Assembly (NCBI GenBank): GCA_014898415.1
Contig: RCTD01000012.1
Location: 992,001 to 1,056,000 of the forward strand
Source of the DNA: Stromatinia cepivora
Taxonomy: Eukaryota; Ascomycota; Leotiomycetes; Helotiales; Sclerotiniaceae
Length of the DNA: 64,000 nt
Direction: 5' to 3'
Part shown: piece by piece, positions 36,731 through 47,966 of the stretch
How positions within the stretch are numbered: position 1 is the first letter of the stretch
How the letters are laid out: each line of letters begins with the position of its first letter
The notes under the pieces: model-generated
What the model was told of the DNA's origin: nothing
Seen by the model: only the letters and a program-made list of their open reading frames with translations
Databases searched by the model: none
Translations under genes and position numbers: made by a program

Positions 36731-38180
36731 AAAATTCATCTCCTTACGCATCAAGACATTTGAGCTCAAAGCTTTTTTTCGCATGGATTATCAACGACGT
36801 TTACGACATTCCTTTGGCTAATGCCTTTTTTTACCACAATTTATGAACCTCACCCTTCCTCCTACGTTCTTATCAAGATTTCTCTACCATCTTTCCTCAA
36901 CAGCGTTTGCTCAATCAAATCCCTAGCTTGGCCGGCGAATGGAGTACCAAAAAGAGTGGCATACGGCGTATTTATGAACTATTTTCTTGGAAAATAACCT
37001 CCCCAATCTCAACATCGACACCTTATATCATACATCATTTCACATCATATCACGGAAAGAATGTCTTCTCGAATTTGTCAAGTACGCTTTAACGATAACT
37101 TTGCTTTTGGTGTCTACGGCGCAAGAAACGAGATATGGCAATGTTTTCAAATGAGACGAACATTTTTCCCCCTAAATGCGATGTGCTTCTTTTGGATTTT
37201 GATCTTGATATGTCCTTTTTTTCAATATTACTACTTCTTTTTCCAACTTCTTGTCCCCGTTTATGAAAAAATTGTTCTCCTTTTCCGATTTCGGCCACAT
37301 ACAGCGTGGGATTGTCATTTTTCATGTTTGAAAGGCAGGACTTCTGACACCCATATCATACTTGATCTTTTGGTAGTTTTGGTTGTAACGGGAGCAAGCA
37401 ATGATTTTGGTATGTTGGGAAAATCTTGCTTGCTGGCTAGAACTTTGGTTGCCTCGATTTCACTTTTTTGGCTGGTCGGCTGGTTGTTTCTTCATCTTTC
37501 AAAGGAGTAGGTTATCACTAAATTCGGTACTACCTAATTATCATGTTTCACACGATTTTTGGTAGTGGAAAGGGAATATGGAGGGTGGATGGACGGGAAA
37601 TGGAAGGAAAGGAAATGGAGGATTGGATGAGAATGGATTGATGGATGGAGAGAGAACTGAAGGGGAAGTCTATACCGTACCGGATGCGTGGAAAATTACT
37701 CAAGGAGGGTTGGAATAGATAGATATGTTTTATTACCTATACCTAAAGTGGAGGGAAAGCGGAATAACTAGTTAGTTACTTGGTTACTTGCAAACCAAAC
37801 TGTGTGGCTGGGAATGATGGAATAGATGGATGGAAAATCAATAGGAATTGAAAATATAAAAAATAAGTCTGGATTGAAGGTCTGTGATCATTTTGACTGT
37901 GAGTGTGAGTGTGAGTGTGAGTATCTTCTTCACATATCAAATTCTTCCAAATCACCAACCATCTACATACACATACCCTCACAAACAATACTCTTCTATT
38001 CCTTCCTATTAATTCTCTTTTATACATTAGGTATATTAATCACATGTCCCACCCCCATCCATGGATTTGCAAACTCAATACCATTTTTCACCATTACCCA
38101 GAGGCGAAACTCGTTATATAACATTTAATCTTGGGTATATTATGTAAATTTTATAATTTTGAATTTTGAATTTTGAGTTT

Positions 38181-38306
38181 GGTATTGGTATTGGTATTGG
38201 TATTGGTATTGGTATTGGTATTGGTATTGGTATTGGTATTGGTATTGGTATTGGTATTGGTATTGGTATTGGTATTGGTATTGGTATTGGTATTGGTATT
38301 GGTATT
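38181..38306. repeat. Hexanucleotide microsatellite (GGTATT)21
   Basis: Twenty-one perfect tandem copies of GGTATT, uninterrupted over 126 bp. Such perfection implies recent expansion or strong length instability. Confidence 0.97.
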
Positions 38307-38336
38307 GGATGGATGGATGTAGGGGGTTTTGAGGGA

Positions 38337-38456
38337 TGAGATGGGGTGAGGGGGATGAGATGGGGTGAGGGGGATGAGATGGGGTGAGGGGGATGAGATG
38401 GGGCGAGGGGGAGGAGGGTGAGGAGGAGGAGGAGGGTGAGGAGGAGGAGGAGGGAA
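38337..38456. repeat. 19-bp minisatellite and GGA-rich tract
   Basis: About four units of GATGGGGTGAGGGGGATGA (about 38337-38410) pass into a purine-only GGA/GTGA tract to about 38456. The strand is almost free of C, a potential G-rich structured sequence. Confidence 0.9.
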
Positions 38457-38518
38457 TGAGTGTTAAATATTAAGTATTAGATATTGAGTATGAAATGATA
38501 TATATTTTATATTTATAT

Positions 38519-38522
<4 letters not shown>

Positions 38523-38549
<27 letters not shown>
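38523..38549. repeat. TA dinucleotide microsatellite
   Basis: About thirteen TA units ending the simple-repeat cluster. Confidence 0.85.
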
Positions 38550-41118
38550 CGTATATATGTATAAAATATTACATTATATTTCTTTTACAGAATTGGAGAT
38601 ATATGGAATTTATATCGTAGTTAAGATATTTGAATGGAGTATTTGTTTTAATTTTTAAATACTAATTTTTGTGATTTGGAGAGGGAATGCTGGGACGCGG
38701 ATGTATAGTGAGGGAAAGATTGGGAATGAAAAGTTTATTATATATAGTGTGTTGTGTATTGTGTATACATGATTGGAATAGAAAGATATACAGGGAGCAC
38801 ACTTTGTTGATAGCTTGAGATTTATAGCTAGTGGGTGGTGTGCGGATACGGGGTATATGAATAGTAATATTTGATAAATAGAGATGGATAGAGTTTATCT
38901 TGAAAATATCTTCTAAGATTTCTAATAGGGCAAAGTCATTGAGTTGTAGATTTTCGGTTCTAGTAAATCCTGTATTTGAGTATATCGTCAACTTTGTATA
39001 GCAGTAAGTATCCTCCTACTCTGCTACTGGGTATTTTTTTTTATCTCGATATCTGAGGTCGAGTTTTGAAGTAAAGAAACGCTTTTTAAATATAGTGCTG
39101 TATAGTTTATCCTCAGAGCGATAAGGCCACTAGAACTAGACTGGCCCTCAAGCTAATATCTAAAACCTAATCCTCGATTCCTCGGTGTCATTTTTCCTAG
39201 TCTCTACCGATATATAATAATCTTTCGATAATAGATAATATCGAATGCATGAATATGTGAATGAAAAGATATTGATCAAACATACAAGTTACATATATAC
39301 AGCGAAGAAGCTTAAGCGGATCGTATATTTATGAATCTTCTAATCGCTTAACCTAGCAGGATTATTAGATTCAAGATGAAATTTAAATTAGAGATGAAAA
39401 ATTCCAACATCTCACTGCATATACATCGCTCCTTCTCCTTCAAACTATAAATAATTTCATCTATATATTCTGGAACAAAGGATGAGGGGTTGTCATGTTG
39501 CTGGGAATTTCTTAAATTTTCGTCTAGTGATCTGGGCTCTAAAGACGTCATATATACTTAGTGGTAGCGAGCTTAATTTCCCATAGCGGTTATTTACTTT
39601 GAATTTTCTAGTAAAATCACTTTGATCGTATAGACTACTTTGCTCCAACCTACCGAGTCTTTCTTGGTCTAGGAAATAGTATTGATTTTTAATTCCGCCA
39701 AGATTGACAACGCGAGGTAAGACTCTCGCTTACTGAGCCTATGCGCCTCATTCTTCCCCTTTCCTCTCATTACAGATTTTTCAAATAGTAGGATTTCAAG
39801 ATATCAAGCTATTTAAACAGATCCATTTGCACACAAAAACAAAAGTCTTTAACTCTATGAGCCGAATGCGAAGCTTGAGGAATGGTTTAAAGCAGAGAGG
39901 AAAATCTTAAAAGTAAGATTATCTGTAGATGAAAAAATAATTAATCTGCTTCAATTAAAGACATAGATCAAGTCGTCATAATTATCCAAGAACAAGTTCT
40001 AATTGCTAATTCTCGATTTTCGACAAGAGGAAATTCATCAGGTGCTAGTTAGTAGACTCTCAGCTCGAAATATATGATGATTTTGAAAGTACGTTTATAG
40101 TATTTTAAAGATTATTGAAGAATTGCTAATATCTCCTATAGCTACAAGTACTTAGCACTTGCGCTCTTTCAAGTTTCCATCTTATTTTCTATCTCGATTC
40201 TCGTTTTCTATTGACAAGGGAGAGAATATTGAAAGTTATAATCCATTGGAAGATGGAAGAAGATAAATTAGGCAATACACAAGGATATCTAGCCATCCAA
40301 ATCTAACCATCTAAATCCAGCATTCCAAAATCAAGAACCTCACAATCAAAAATCTATCATCTCTCAATCCCCTCCCAAACTCACCACAAATATCCATTCT
40401 ACATAATTACCCAAAATCAAGATATACATGTACCTACCTAGATAACCAAACACAATGCGAAAATTGAGCTAACAATTAGATATTATTTCAAGATCGACAA
40501 GATATATTAGTAACTAGCCAAGATACAAAAATCATTACAAACAACAAACAAGAATTTTCCTCTACAGAATAGCTCAAGGTACTAACCTCAAAACCTCCTA
40601 GTATCCAATCACATATCAAACGATCATCTTTCTTATCTCTACTTTCTCGTCCCGTTTATCCAACTCTCATATTCACTAGCCCAAATCTCCGATCCACCCA
40701 CCCTTCAGCTCCCCGTTACCACTACCCATACCACTCGTCTAGCTCTGGCGTCCCTTTCTGAAATCATCAGCAAATTCAGCTCGATCTGCAAGTATTGCCC
40801 TATTAGATCGTCATATATAACTCCTATCTAACCTTTTTAGTCCTTTGAAGTACGAAATTAGTCAATCAGAAGCACATATTTTCTCGGATTCTCTCGAATT
40901 ACTCCTGGTTAGCCAAAGTCTTGACTTGAGAAGCCAGTTAGATCCGTAAGTTCCGCCTATTTTGAGAAAATTGGATTGGTCTAAGGTTTACTTTTACTGA
41001 CTAGACTAATGTCAGCAGATTTCGCCTGTACATCAGTTTACATACAAGTCGCTTACCAAAACGATGTCTGCGCACAATTCTTCTTCATTCGCTTCGGCAC
41101 TTTTCTTCTCCTCGAATC

Positions 41119-41475
41119 TTGGTTGCTTTTTCTTCTGGCTCTTTTTCTTTCTCGTCCGCCACACCACCGCCATCACCATCACCACAATATGTCGCTACCG
41201 TTATTACCGCCAGGAAGGTATTTCTCGCTACCAATCCTAGGTCTACGCCGGTATCACATGGATGTGCTTTGATCCTGCAATATCAGAAGAAATTAAGGAA
41301 TGAAATGAGAAATTTGCGCTTAGAGAAGCATTTGGAAGACACTGGAACAGGGATTTATGGAGCGCGGGCTCGGAATGAGATGAATCAGAAGGAGTTATTC
41401 TTTGCACGAGACTACAAGGTGATATGTGCTATGTTGGGGGAACGACCGGAGTTTGGGCATTGGTTCTTTCATTAG
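41119..41475 (+). CDS. Possible orphan gene fragment
   Basis: An open frame whose second half looks protein-like: SHGCALILQYQKKLRNEMRN, then TGTGIYGARARNEMNQKEL and ending ICAMLGERPEFGHWFFH. It has no ATG at its start. An ATG at 41064 lies in another frame that stops soon, so either an upstream intron or decay is needed. The start given is the first codon of the open part with a near-cognate TTG. I recognise no family. It could be the last exon of a small unannotated gene or a relic. Confidence 0.25.
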   Translation: MVAFSSGSFSFSSATPPPSPSPQYVATVITARKVFLATNPRSTPVSHGCALILQYQKKLRNEMRNLRLEKHLEDTGTGIYGARARNEMNQKELFFARDYKVICAMLGERPEFGHWFFH

Positions 41476-42522
41476 AACCAACGTTCCGCCCGGACTAGTA
41501 CATGTCACCTTGTCGTCTTCTACATTGGCGGCAATTTGGCGAGACGAGAACAAGGAGTTGAGCGGAGGTGATATTAACCTGTGATGAAATGGAATGAGGT
41601 AGGATATTGGGTTGTGATTTCGAAACGTTTGGCTAGCTAGCCAATAAACAGGAATATGCCAATTGAATCTCCTTGACACCGCAATATGTTATGCACTTTT
41701 GCAGTGAAGACTTTCTGAATGATTAAACCATAATTGCTATCCGGAATAAACTTATACCAAGGCGAGCCTATCTCTTACTTGGGGAGGAATTCTTGCTTCA
41801 GTGCTATTTTACGGGCTTGTAGCGGGGTGAAGATGTAAGGTAAAAGGAAAAGCTAGAACTTAGCACTAAAGGGTACAAAAAGTGATAGATAAGATGTTTC
41901 TGGATGTAAATGTGAATGAAAGTCATTGGTGTGCCCCTTAGATGGAATGCAGACTTCTTAGATCGAGATCTCGAGATCTCGGTGATTCCAAGGCACCAAC
42001 TTCTGAGATTTCAGGAAAGAAATGATAGAACGGAGTAGGATTAATATTTAAATTGCACTCTCTATGCAATTCAAACTATGGAGGTGCAAAGGTAATATAG
42101 AGAAGGGTGGTATGCTTTGAGGAGATTCCAAGACTTTTGCTAGATGGACATAGACTTCTATGTGTTGAGTTTGTGAAAGTGCAGTCTGTAAGAGAATTAA
42201 TGAAATGGTGACAAGATGGAGATATTCACCATCTTTTACACCCCTCTCGAATCTGAAATTAAAGAGTAAAATGGGAAACTGAATTCACTCTATCATATCA
42301 GAATGAACTAGTAATAGGATGGTAGGTGTACAAGGTAGGCAATATGAGGTCTGAAAGCTGAAGTTCAAGATTTGACTTTTCTAATTCCTCAGCATCTTCA
42401 GAAATATGTGCCTCCAAAGACAATAATATCAACAATCACATAGTAAGTTCTCATTATTGTAGCATTTGATTCTGTTTTGCAACACAAAGGCAACTGACAA
42501 CAAAACGCAGTCTTTATTCCTC

Positions 42523-43467
42523 ATGGCTTTCACATTCGCATTGCCTTACAGATCAGCCCACGATGGTTCTACGAATTTCCACTTCGATCATGAGCAAGCC
42601 AATTTTGCCACAGATCAAGAAAGCGAGTACGACGCAGATGTAGAGGAAGTCGATGTCGAAGAAGAAGAATTGCAATGCGAAGTCGATAGCTCGACCCATT
42701 TCCCTACTCAAGCAGCTACCTCTCCAATTACCGCTTGGCAAGCCTTCAACACTACACAATCAGGCACCGCAAGAGTTGAGGTTTCTCACGTTGATATTGC
42801 TGCTCAAGCCGATATTCTTAAGGGTGCAAGTTGGCATGCCGCTCGAACTTCGCAGATCGAACCCATACAGACTGATGCTCCTCAATTCAGTGGTTGGACA
42901 CCAATTAACGTACCTCCAACGAACACTTCACAGATCAGCATCGAAAATACCGGGACTTCCGATGCTGAAAACACTCAATCTAGCGTTGTTCGAAGTAGTT
43001 GCTGGTCAGTCATCAGTGGTTCGCAGACCGATACATCGCAAGCTACCAGTATTGAAGGGGATAAGCAGTCATCCAGCTACCCACAAATGCGGAATACATC
43101 GAATATGCGCCGTGAGAGAATGGTCAAGCCCGTCATAAGTACCATGGTTGATATGCCCCAGCTCAAGGCCCACTTCAGAAGATATAAGAAAGAATATTGC
43201 TCCACCTCCGCCAAGGAGCAAATCAAGTGCGTCAGATACCGCATCGCATGTTTAGGTGTGGGCAAGAGAGTTGAATATGATTCTGAGATGGCGGTCTTGA
43301 AGTCAGAATGGGACGAATTCTGGGAGAGACGCCGATGGTTGAAGCGGGAAATGTTGAGGATCAAGAATCTTTATACATTTTCAAGACGTAGACGTCAAGA
43401 ACGTATCCAGTATAATTTGAGAGCAAGTTATGATATTGCGTTCATCAAGTCACTTGCGGAGAATTGA
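42523..43467 (+). CDS. Orphan acidic/coiled-coil protein
   Basis: A single exon of 314 residues starting MAFTFALPYRS. The N-terminal ~60 residues are acidic (DADVEEVDVEEEE), the middle (about 65-200) is Ser/Thr/Gln-rich with loosely repeated segments around TSQI and TSQA, and the C-terminal ~100 residues are strongly charged and helical, with an Arg-rich stretch SRRRRQERIQ. I do not recognise a family; the tail suggests a nucleic-acid- or protein-binding coiled coil. After the TGA at 43465-43467 the same frame stays open and helical for 48 more codons (to 43614), which suggests that the ancestral protein was longer. It is followed on the same strand by another orphan gene. Confidence 0.6.
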   Translation: MAFTFALPYRSAHDGSTNFHFDHEQANFATDQESEYDADVEEVDVEEEELQCEVDSSTHFPTQAATSPITAWQAFNTTQSGTARVEVSHVDIAAQADILKGASWHAARTSQIEPIQTDAPQFSGWTPINVPPTNTSQISIENTGTSDAENTQSSVVRSSCWSVISGSQTDTSQATSIEGDKQSSSYPQMRNTSNMRRERMVKPVISTMVDMPQLKAHFRRYKKEYCSTSAKEQIKCVRYRIACLGVGKRVEYDSEMAVLKSEWDEFWERRRWLKREMLRIKNLYTFSRRRRQERIQYNLRASYDIAFIKSLAEN

Positions 43468-44064
43468 AGAACGTTGATTGGTGAAGCGGGCATTGTTACT
43501 AAGAAGTTGAGATTTGAGGTACGAAGGTTGAGAAATGAAGTGGGAGACCTGAGGTACTTACATCATCTAGTAAATATCTTTTTTGGTGTATCAACGGTCT
43601 CTTACCAGCAGTGAGTGGTGGATATAAGAAATTATTCGCAATTATCAGCATACGGCATATTTATGAGAAACATGGGCAATAAATAAAATACATTATACCA
43701 GAATATGTTTTCCTTCCACACTGTGATAAGAAGACTTTAAATTGATGAATGAAATGATGATTGGAGTGGGCAAAAACCATTGTGATCCTTAGAACTGAAG
43801 TTTCATGAACAGATAAAAGAAGAGTGATGTGATTTGAGTGAAGCTTATAGAATGAAGCGCAAGTTTAACTGAAAGGTAAGAAATGAAAAGCAAAGAAAGT
43901 GGAATACACTTGCCCTTTCATTATGTTCAATGCGCCAAAAATGGCAGTTGCGTTGTCGCGTAAAGGAGTGTTTTGTTTATTTTATACTTCATCTTCTCAA
44001 CTACAAAACAACAACGACAATCAATTTCATCATCCTCTCATTTACCAACAATACCTAACGTGTG
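43468..44064. other. Spacer between two orphan genes
   Basis: The first 147 bp look coding in frame with the preceding gene (see findings). The rest resembles a promoter, with a C/A-rich leader just before 44065. Confidence 0.45.
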
Positions 44065-46497
44065 ATGGCAATTTTACCTGATGTTCCGTATGTGAGGGTG
44101 CGTGTTGTGATCTCTGGTTCACAAACGGTTGAATACGACGATCCTGATGATATTCAGGATCGGATCATACAAGGTTTCCCTAAAAACAAGACTTCTATCT
44201 ACATTGAATCTAAGACTAATCAAAAATTTGGGTTTGAATATTGGGTAAACAGCAAGAAGAGAGATAAGGCAATTGATCCAGGTACATGCTTGGGTTTTTA
44301 CGCAACAATTGACGGGCGGGGCTGTTCTTCAGTGGTCATTTGCAATAAAGATGGATTCAAACCAGGCCAATGGGCTCATCAATTGAATGGAGATCGGCTC
44401 AGGACAAAAAGCAGCTTGAAGTTGATGCCATTCATCTTTGCCGAAGTCAAACCAGGTATACTATTTGTTCCATCTCAAATGAATCATCCATGACGCTGAC
44501 AATATGCAGGAGATGATTCCACATACGCACCCCCAAAAGTCGCTTCGCAACTCGGAGAACTCGTGGTTCAGGTTTGGCGCGTCCGCAAATGCAACTCGGT
44601 GCCAGCTCCGGTTGAAAAGGCTTCCTCAACCAAGAGAATAAATGTCCATGAGAGTCAGTTGAAGGGCAAAGCAGTATCTCACGCTACGCAGTATGTGGAA
44701 AGATATGATCTGCGATGTTCAACTTTCAAGCTGACTTCTACGATAGATTCGGAGCACCACAAACTTCGTCGGATCAGGAGACGTTCTACAAGCTTGAATA
44801 CATTGACCCAATCAGCAAGCCACTGGCCGAGTTCCACTTCAAATACAGATCAAGGGACATTTTAGAGCAGATTATGGTGAGAATATTTCTGCTACATCAT
44901 TCTCGGACAATCCATTTGCTATTGCCCGGAATCTTTGGGCGGTTGACTGGGCCGGGATGCTGGCGGAATAAGTTTATTATCCCAAAAAGTCTCATTGTTT
45001 CAAGTGGATCAATATTCCCGATAGTTTGAACGTTCCAGATAGCTTGATTGTTCCAAATAGCTTAATTGTTCCAAATAGCGTCAACATTCCAGATAGATCC
45101 AATGTTCCTAGTAGAATCAATGCTGACCATGAAGCTCAGATCTCTTCTCCAGCAAATCCTCGAGTAGTTTCTCGAAATCTCGATTTAGCACCTCTTATTA
45201 TGAATCCCTTACCCAGAGCACTGATGCCACGCTCTATCGATAAAAGGCCCTTTGCTAAAGGAAAGGATGTTGTCAAAATCTTCGAAGCATTGACGGCTCA
45301 AAAGTATAGGGCTCCTACTGAAATGGCTACACCCTCGACAGCAACCACAAACTCGGTTATCACTGGCAAAACGTTTAATCCGGTAGCTGGTGCCTTTTTA
45401 CCACGAGCATTTGGTCAGATAGCTCCCAAAGTTATAACGGGCACGGTAACCTCCATCCCAGAGCCGGTTCCAGCGGTACCAACCAATGTTCAAGAAGAAA
45501 TCAGATATCCAAAAACTCCTGCCTTCGGGTCAATTTCACCCTTAGCACCTGGTTTCGTCTCAAAATCTGGACTTGCAATGCCGTTAGAAACGCCAGCGAA
45601 AGCAATATGTAGACCTGATATTGAGACCTCCGCATCAGATGAATTAAGAGCAGCCTCAGCGATACCATTAGCGCCTGCCACGCCTGCCACACCTGCCACA
45701 CGTATCGTACAAACAACCTTGGAGCCTGCTGCTACGCCATTTACACGGGTACTGATAGAAATTCAGAAAAACTTAAGCCACTTAAGAGACATAGCGAAGG
45801 GTTTCAACGTTGTTAACGTTGTAGAGGTCCGTGTTTTCATTCAATCTTCCTATCTTCCTGCTTCTTAATGAAAGGTGCTGATGAGAGTGTCTGGCAAGTG
45901 CCTATCAGCAAATTACCTAGAGACTTTTGGATCCTTGAATCCAAAATGAAACATTCAAATCAATAGAGATATTGAATCATATTCAAATATTGAAAGCTTA
46001 TTATCCATTCTGCTAGTCCAGACTATTGGAAACTCTGCACAGTCTGTGCACGTATCTAATTACTTGAGTAAGACATTTGGGTTTTAGGCCCTACACATTT
46101 TACTGACTTCCACTGCCCATCACCCTTTAGCGTGCTCATTGACTATTCCAGTCTAAAACTAGCGTTTAGTTGCAAGTGCCAACCACTTCTATACGGCGGA
46201 AAAAAATACACTAGCCAAAGAAGACGAGATTGTAGAGCATGCGAACGTGCTCTTCGATATTGCCAACGACACTAACAACTTTATGTAGATTCAAGAGGAG
46301 ATCTCGCGCTTCGAAAATGAAATTCAGACAGAGGTCGAAGGACAGGTCAAGCTTGGGCAGGCTAAACCCGAGGAGAATCTGAAACGCGAGCTTGCGGTCG
46401 AACGGGATGAAGATATTGAAATCGTGCTCGAACGTCCTGTCAAGAGACGCCACATCTTTACTGCGGAAGATGAAATTATTGATTTAACAGTCGAATG
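44065..46497 (+). CDS. DUF7918-like orphan protein with C-terminal SUMO-interaction-like motif, possibly disrupted
   Basis: Exons 44065-44455, 44510-44690 and from 44747 join cleanly. The first ~175 residues form a beta-rich domain: LPDVPYVRVRVVISG, EYDDPDD, TSIYIESKTNQKFGFEYW, KLMPFIFAEV, then LGELVVQVWRVRK. It looks like the fungal DUF7918 domain, judged from memory. EFHFKYRSRDIL follows. Around 44877 the sequence either has an intron (GTGAGA to TTTCAAG, 44877-45004) or a frameshift and a stop (TAA 44969). Beyond it come six-residue repeats (NIPDSL/NVPDSL/IVPNSL), a Pro/Ala/Thr-rich region to about 45826, a coding-like piece (WQVPISKLPRDFWILESKM, about 45890-45950), and a last exon from 46289 (IQEEISRFENEI... 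EIIDLTVE, stop 46497). Joins after 45826 are uncertain; a shorter model ends at 45868. Confidence 0.5.
45008..45114 (+). repeat. 18-bp coding repeat (six-residue units)
   Basis: Six tandem 18-bp units encode NIPDSL, NVPDSL, IVPNSL, IVPNSV, NIPDRS and NVPSRI. The third codon positions vary little, so the expansion looks fairly recent. Confidence 0.75.
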
Positions 46498-46799
46498 ATG
46501 TGACCTCTAAGAATACTTCTGCCGGGTATGAAATGGGAAGAATTTGATCGAGTATTGAGCGGCAGGAATGAAATTGGCGCTTTTGTGATTTTGGGGTGGC
46601 ATATGTAACTTCACGACCATATTGATATTGGGCTGTATTGATTTCATATGGGGAACATGCCGCAGAGTTTTTATTAAAGTTCATAACTGGAAGCTGTACT
46701 ATACGACGGAAGAGAGGCGCAAAATTGGCGCGAGAATATAAAAATATGATGTCAGACAATATTCATCGTTAGGCGAACCTTCCACTGATCTGTGCGTTT
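46498..46799. other. Convergent spacer
   Basis: It lies between the plus-strand orphan gene and the minus-strand DUF3984-like gene. It holds both 3' ends; no further coding signal is seen. Confidence 0.5.
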
Positions 46800-47966
46800 T
46801 CAACTATCAAGCAATACTTTACTTGCGACGCTCAAAAGCCAGGCAGCATCGTGCCATCCATCTGCTTCATTTGGATTGAGTGGTGGCATTTGTTCTGCCA
46901 CTAGTGTATCGTCCATTCCATCAAGAGTGTGTCGCGACGGTCGCGATGATAGTGATGATTCTTCTCCCTTTTCATCTGATGTATCGAAATCGGCTTCTTC
47001 TCCATCTTCTTCGACAGCAAACAAACTCCAGCCTAGCAGGTTTTCAACCCATCCTCCAAGTCCCAATCTACTTGCTCTAGCCAATTTCTTAACTATTGCT
47101 TCGTCTTTCCTTGCCTCATCACCCTCGTCAAAACCTTCTTCTTCCACATCTACAAAGTCTGGTTCAGCAGGATATTCTTCATGTGTAAATTCTGAATCGA
47201 AATATCCTCCGTCTTTATCTGCTGTCATTGGTGTAATCAACGCAGCCCTGCTCCCTCTTCTACTATTGGCACGACTGCCATATCTACTAACTGATCTACT
47301 AAATGCTCCTGCTGCAGGCCCAAAACTTAGACTTCGTCTCGTTGTAAGTGGTGAGAATTCGTCGTCTGCATCGAAACTTCCTCGTCTGCTTCCTCTCCTG
47401 CTACTGTGTTCTCTTTCTCGAGCAAGCTCACGCTCGAATGCATCGTCATCCGCATCCCTTTGTAAACTCGTTGAGCTTGCGCGTGAGACGAGCCAGGATT
47501 GTCCCTTGGATTCGCGAGTGGAACACGATATCATGGCGCCTGCTCGCAAAAGCCAATCGGAATCATTGCGATCATTTTCGCTGAATGTGCTTATTTGTAA
47601 ATTATCTGGAGCAACGGTATTTCTTAAATGAGAGTGGCGTGAAGGTGTGGTTGTGCCGGAGCGGTGACCAGGTGTATGAGGTGTGCGAGGGGTAGCGGTG
47701 AGGTGGATGCTGGATTTTGATTTAGGGATTGAGAGATTCATTGGGGCGGGTTTGCGGATGGAAACGCGAGAAGATGAGCGTGAGAGAATGGAAGGTGTGG
47801 TAGGAAGAGAGCGATTGTCAATATAGGATGTATGGTCGGGAAAGTAATCGTCGTTTGAGGGAGGAAGTTTAGAGGTTAGAGGTGCCATGGTTAAGTTTGT
47901 GAGATTGGAAAAAGAGCGGCTGTGACGTCGGTTGTGAGGAGAATGTTGATTGTAGGCGATATCCAT
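46800..47966 (-). CDS. DUF3984-like Ser/Arg-rich protein
   Basis: A single exon of 388 residues. The N-terminal half is Ser/Arg/Thr-rich and disordered, with many potential phosphorylation sites (RRHSRSFSNLTNL, SILSRSSSRVSI, PRTPHTPGHRSG). A conserved-looking core NDSDWLLRAGAMIS is followed by acidic stretches and ends with LGGWVENLLGW and GWHDAAWLLSVASKVLLDS. I believe it belongs to the fungal family DUF3984, recalled from its Ser/Arg-rich plan and the DWLLRAGA core; no biochemical role is known to me. It is divergent from ELP1 with 369 bp between the start codons, a compact shared promoter. Start: first Met (MDIAYNQ), with a second possible Met at MAPLTSK. Confidence 0.7.
   Translation of the reverse strand: MDIAYNQHSPHNRRHSRSFSNLTNLTMAPLTSKLPPSNDDYFPDHTSYIDNRSLPTTPSILSRSSSRVSIRKPAPMNLSIPKSKSSIHLTATPRTPHTPGHRSGTTTPSRHSHLRNTVAPDNLQISTFSENDRNDSDWLLRAGAMISCSTRESKGQSWLVSRASSTSLQRDADDDAFERELAREREHSSRRGSRRGSFDADDEFSPLTTRRSLSFGPAAGAFSRSVSRYGSRANSRRGSRAALITPMTADKDGGYFDSEFTHEEYPAEPDFVDVEEEGFDEGDEARKDEAIVKKLARASRLGLGGWVENLLGWSLFAVEEDGEEADFDTSDEKGEESSLSSRPSRHTLDGMDDTLVAEQMPPLNPNEADGWHDAAWLLSVASKVLLDS

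Larger units (their letters stand above)
36731..42522. other. 5.8 kb gene-poor region with satellite block
   Basis: The first part is the 3' side of ras2. 38181-38550 is a compact cluster of simple repeats listed separately. From about 38.5 to 40.5 kb the DNA is AT-rich without frames and may contain mutated repeat remnants. 41.06-41.48 kb contains a weak coding candidate. A perfect 18-bp palindrome CGAGATCTCGAGATCTCG lies at 41964-41981. No gene is confidently supported before 42523. Confidence 0.5.

Noticed and set aside
37061..37510. 149-codon plus-strand frame after ras2
   Set aside because: Phe/Leu/Trp-rich sequence from T-rich 3' flank DNA; no conserved features and no intron signals. 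It could mimic a membrane protein but nothing supports it.
38662..38991. 109-codon minus-strand frame
   Set aside because: It sits in AT-rich DNA next to satellites; Ile/Asn/Thr/Ser-rich content reflects base composition.
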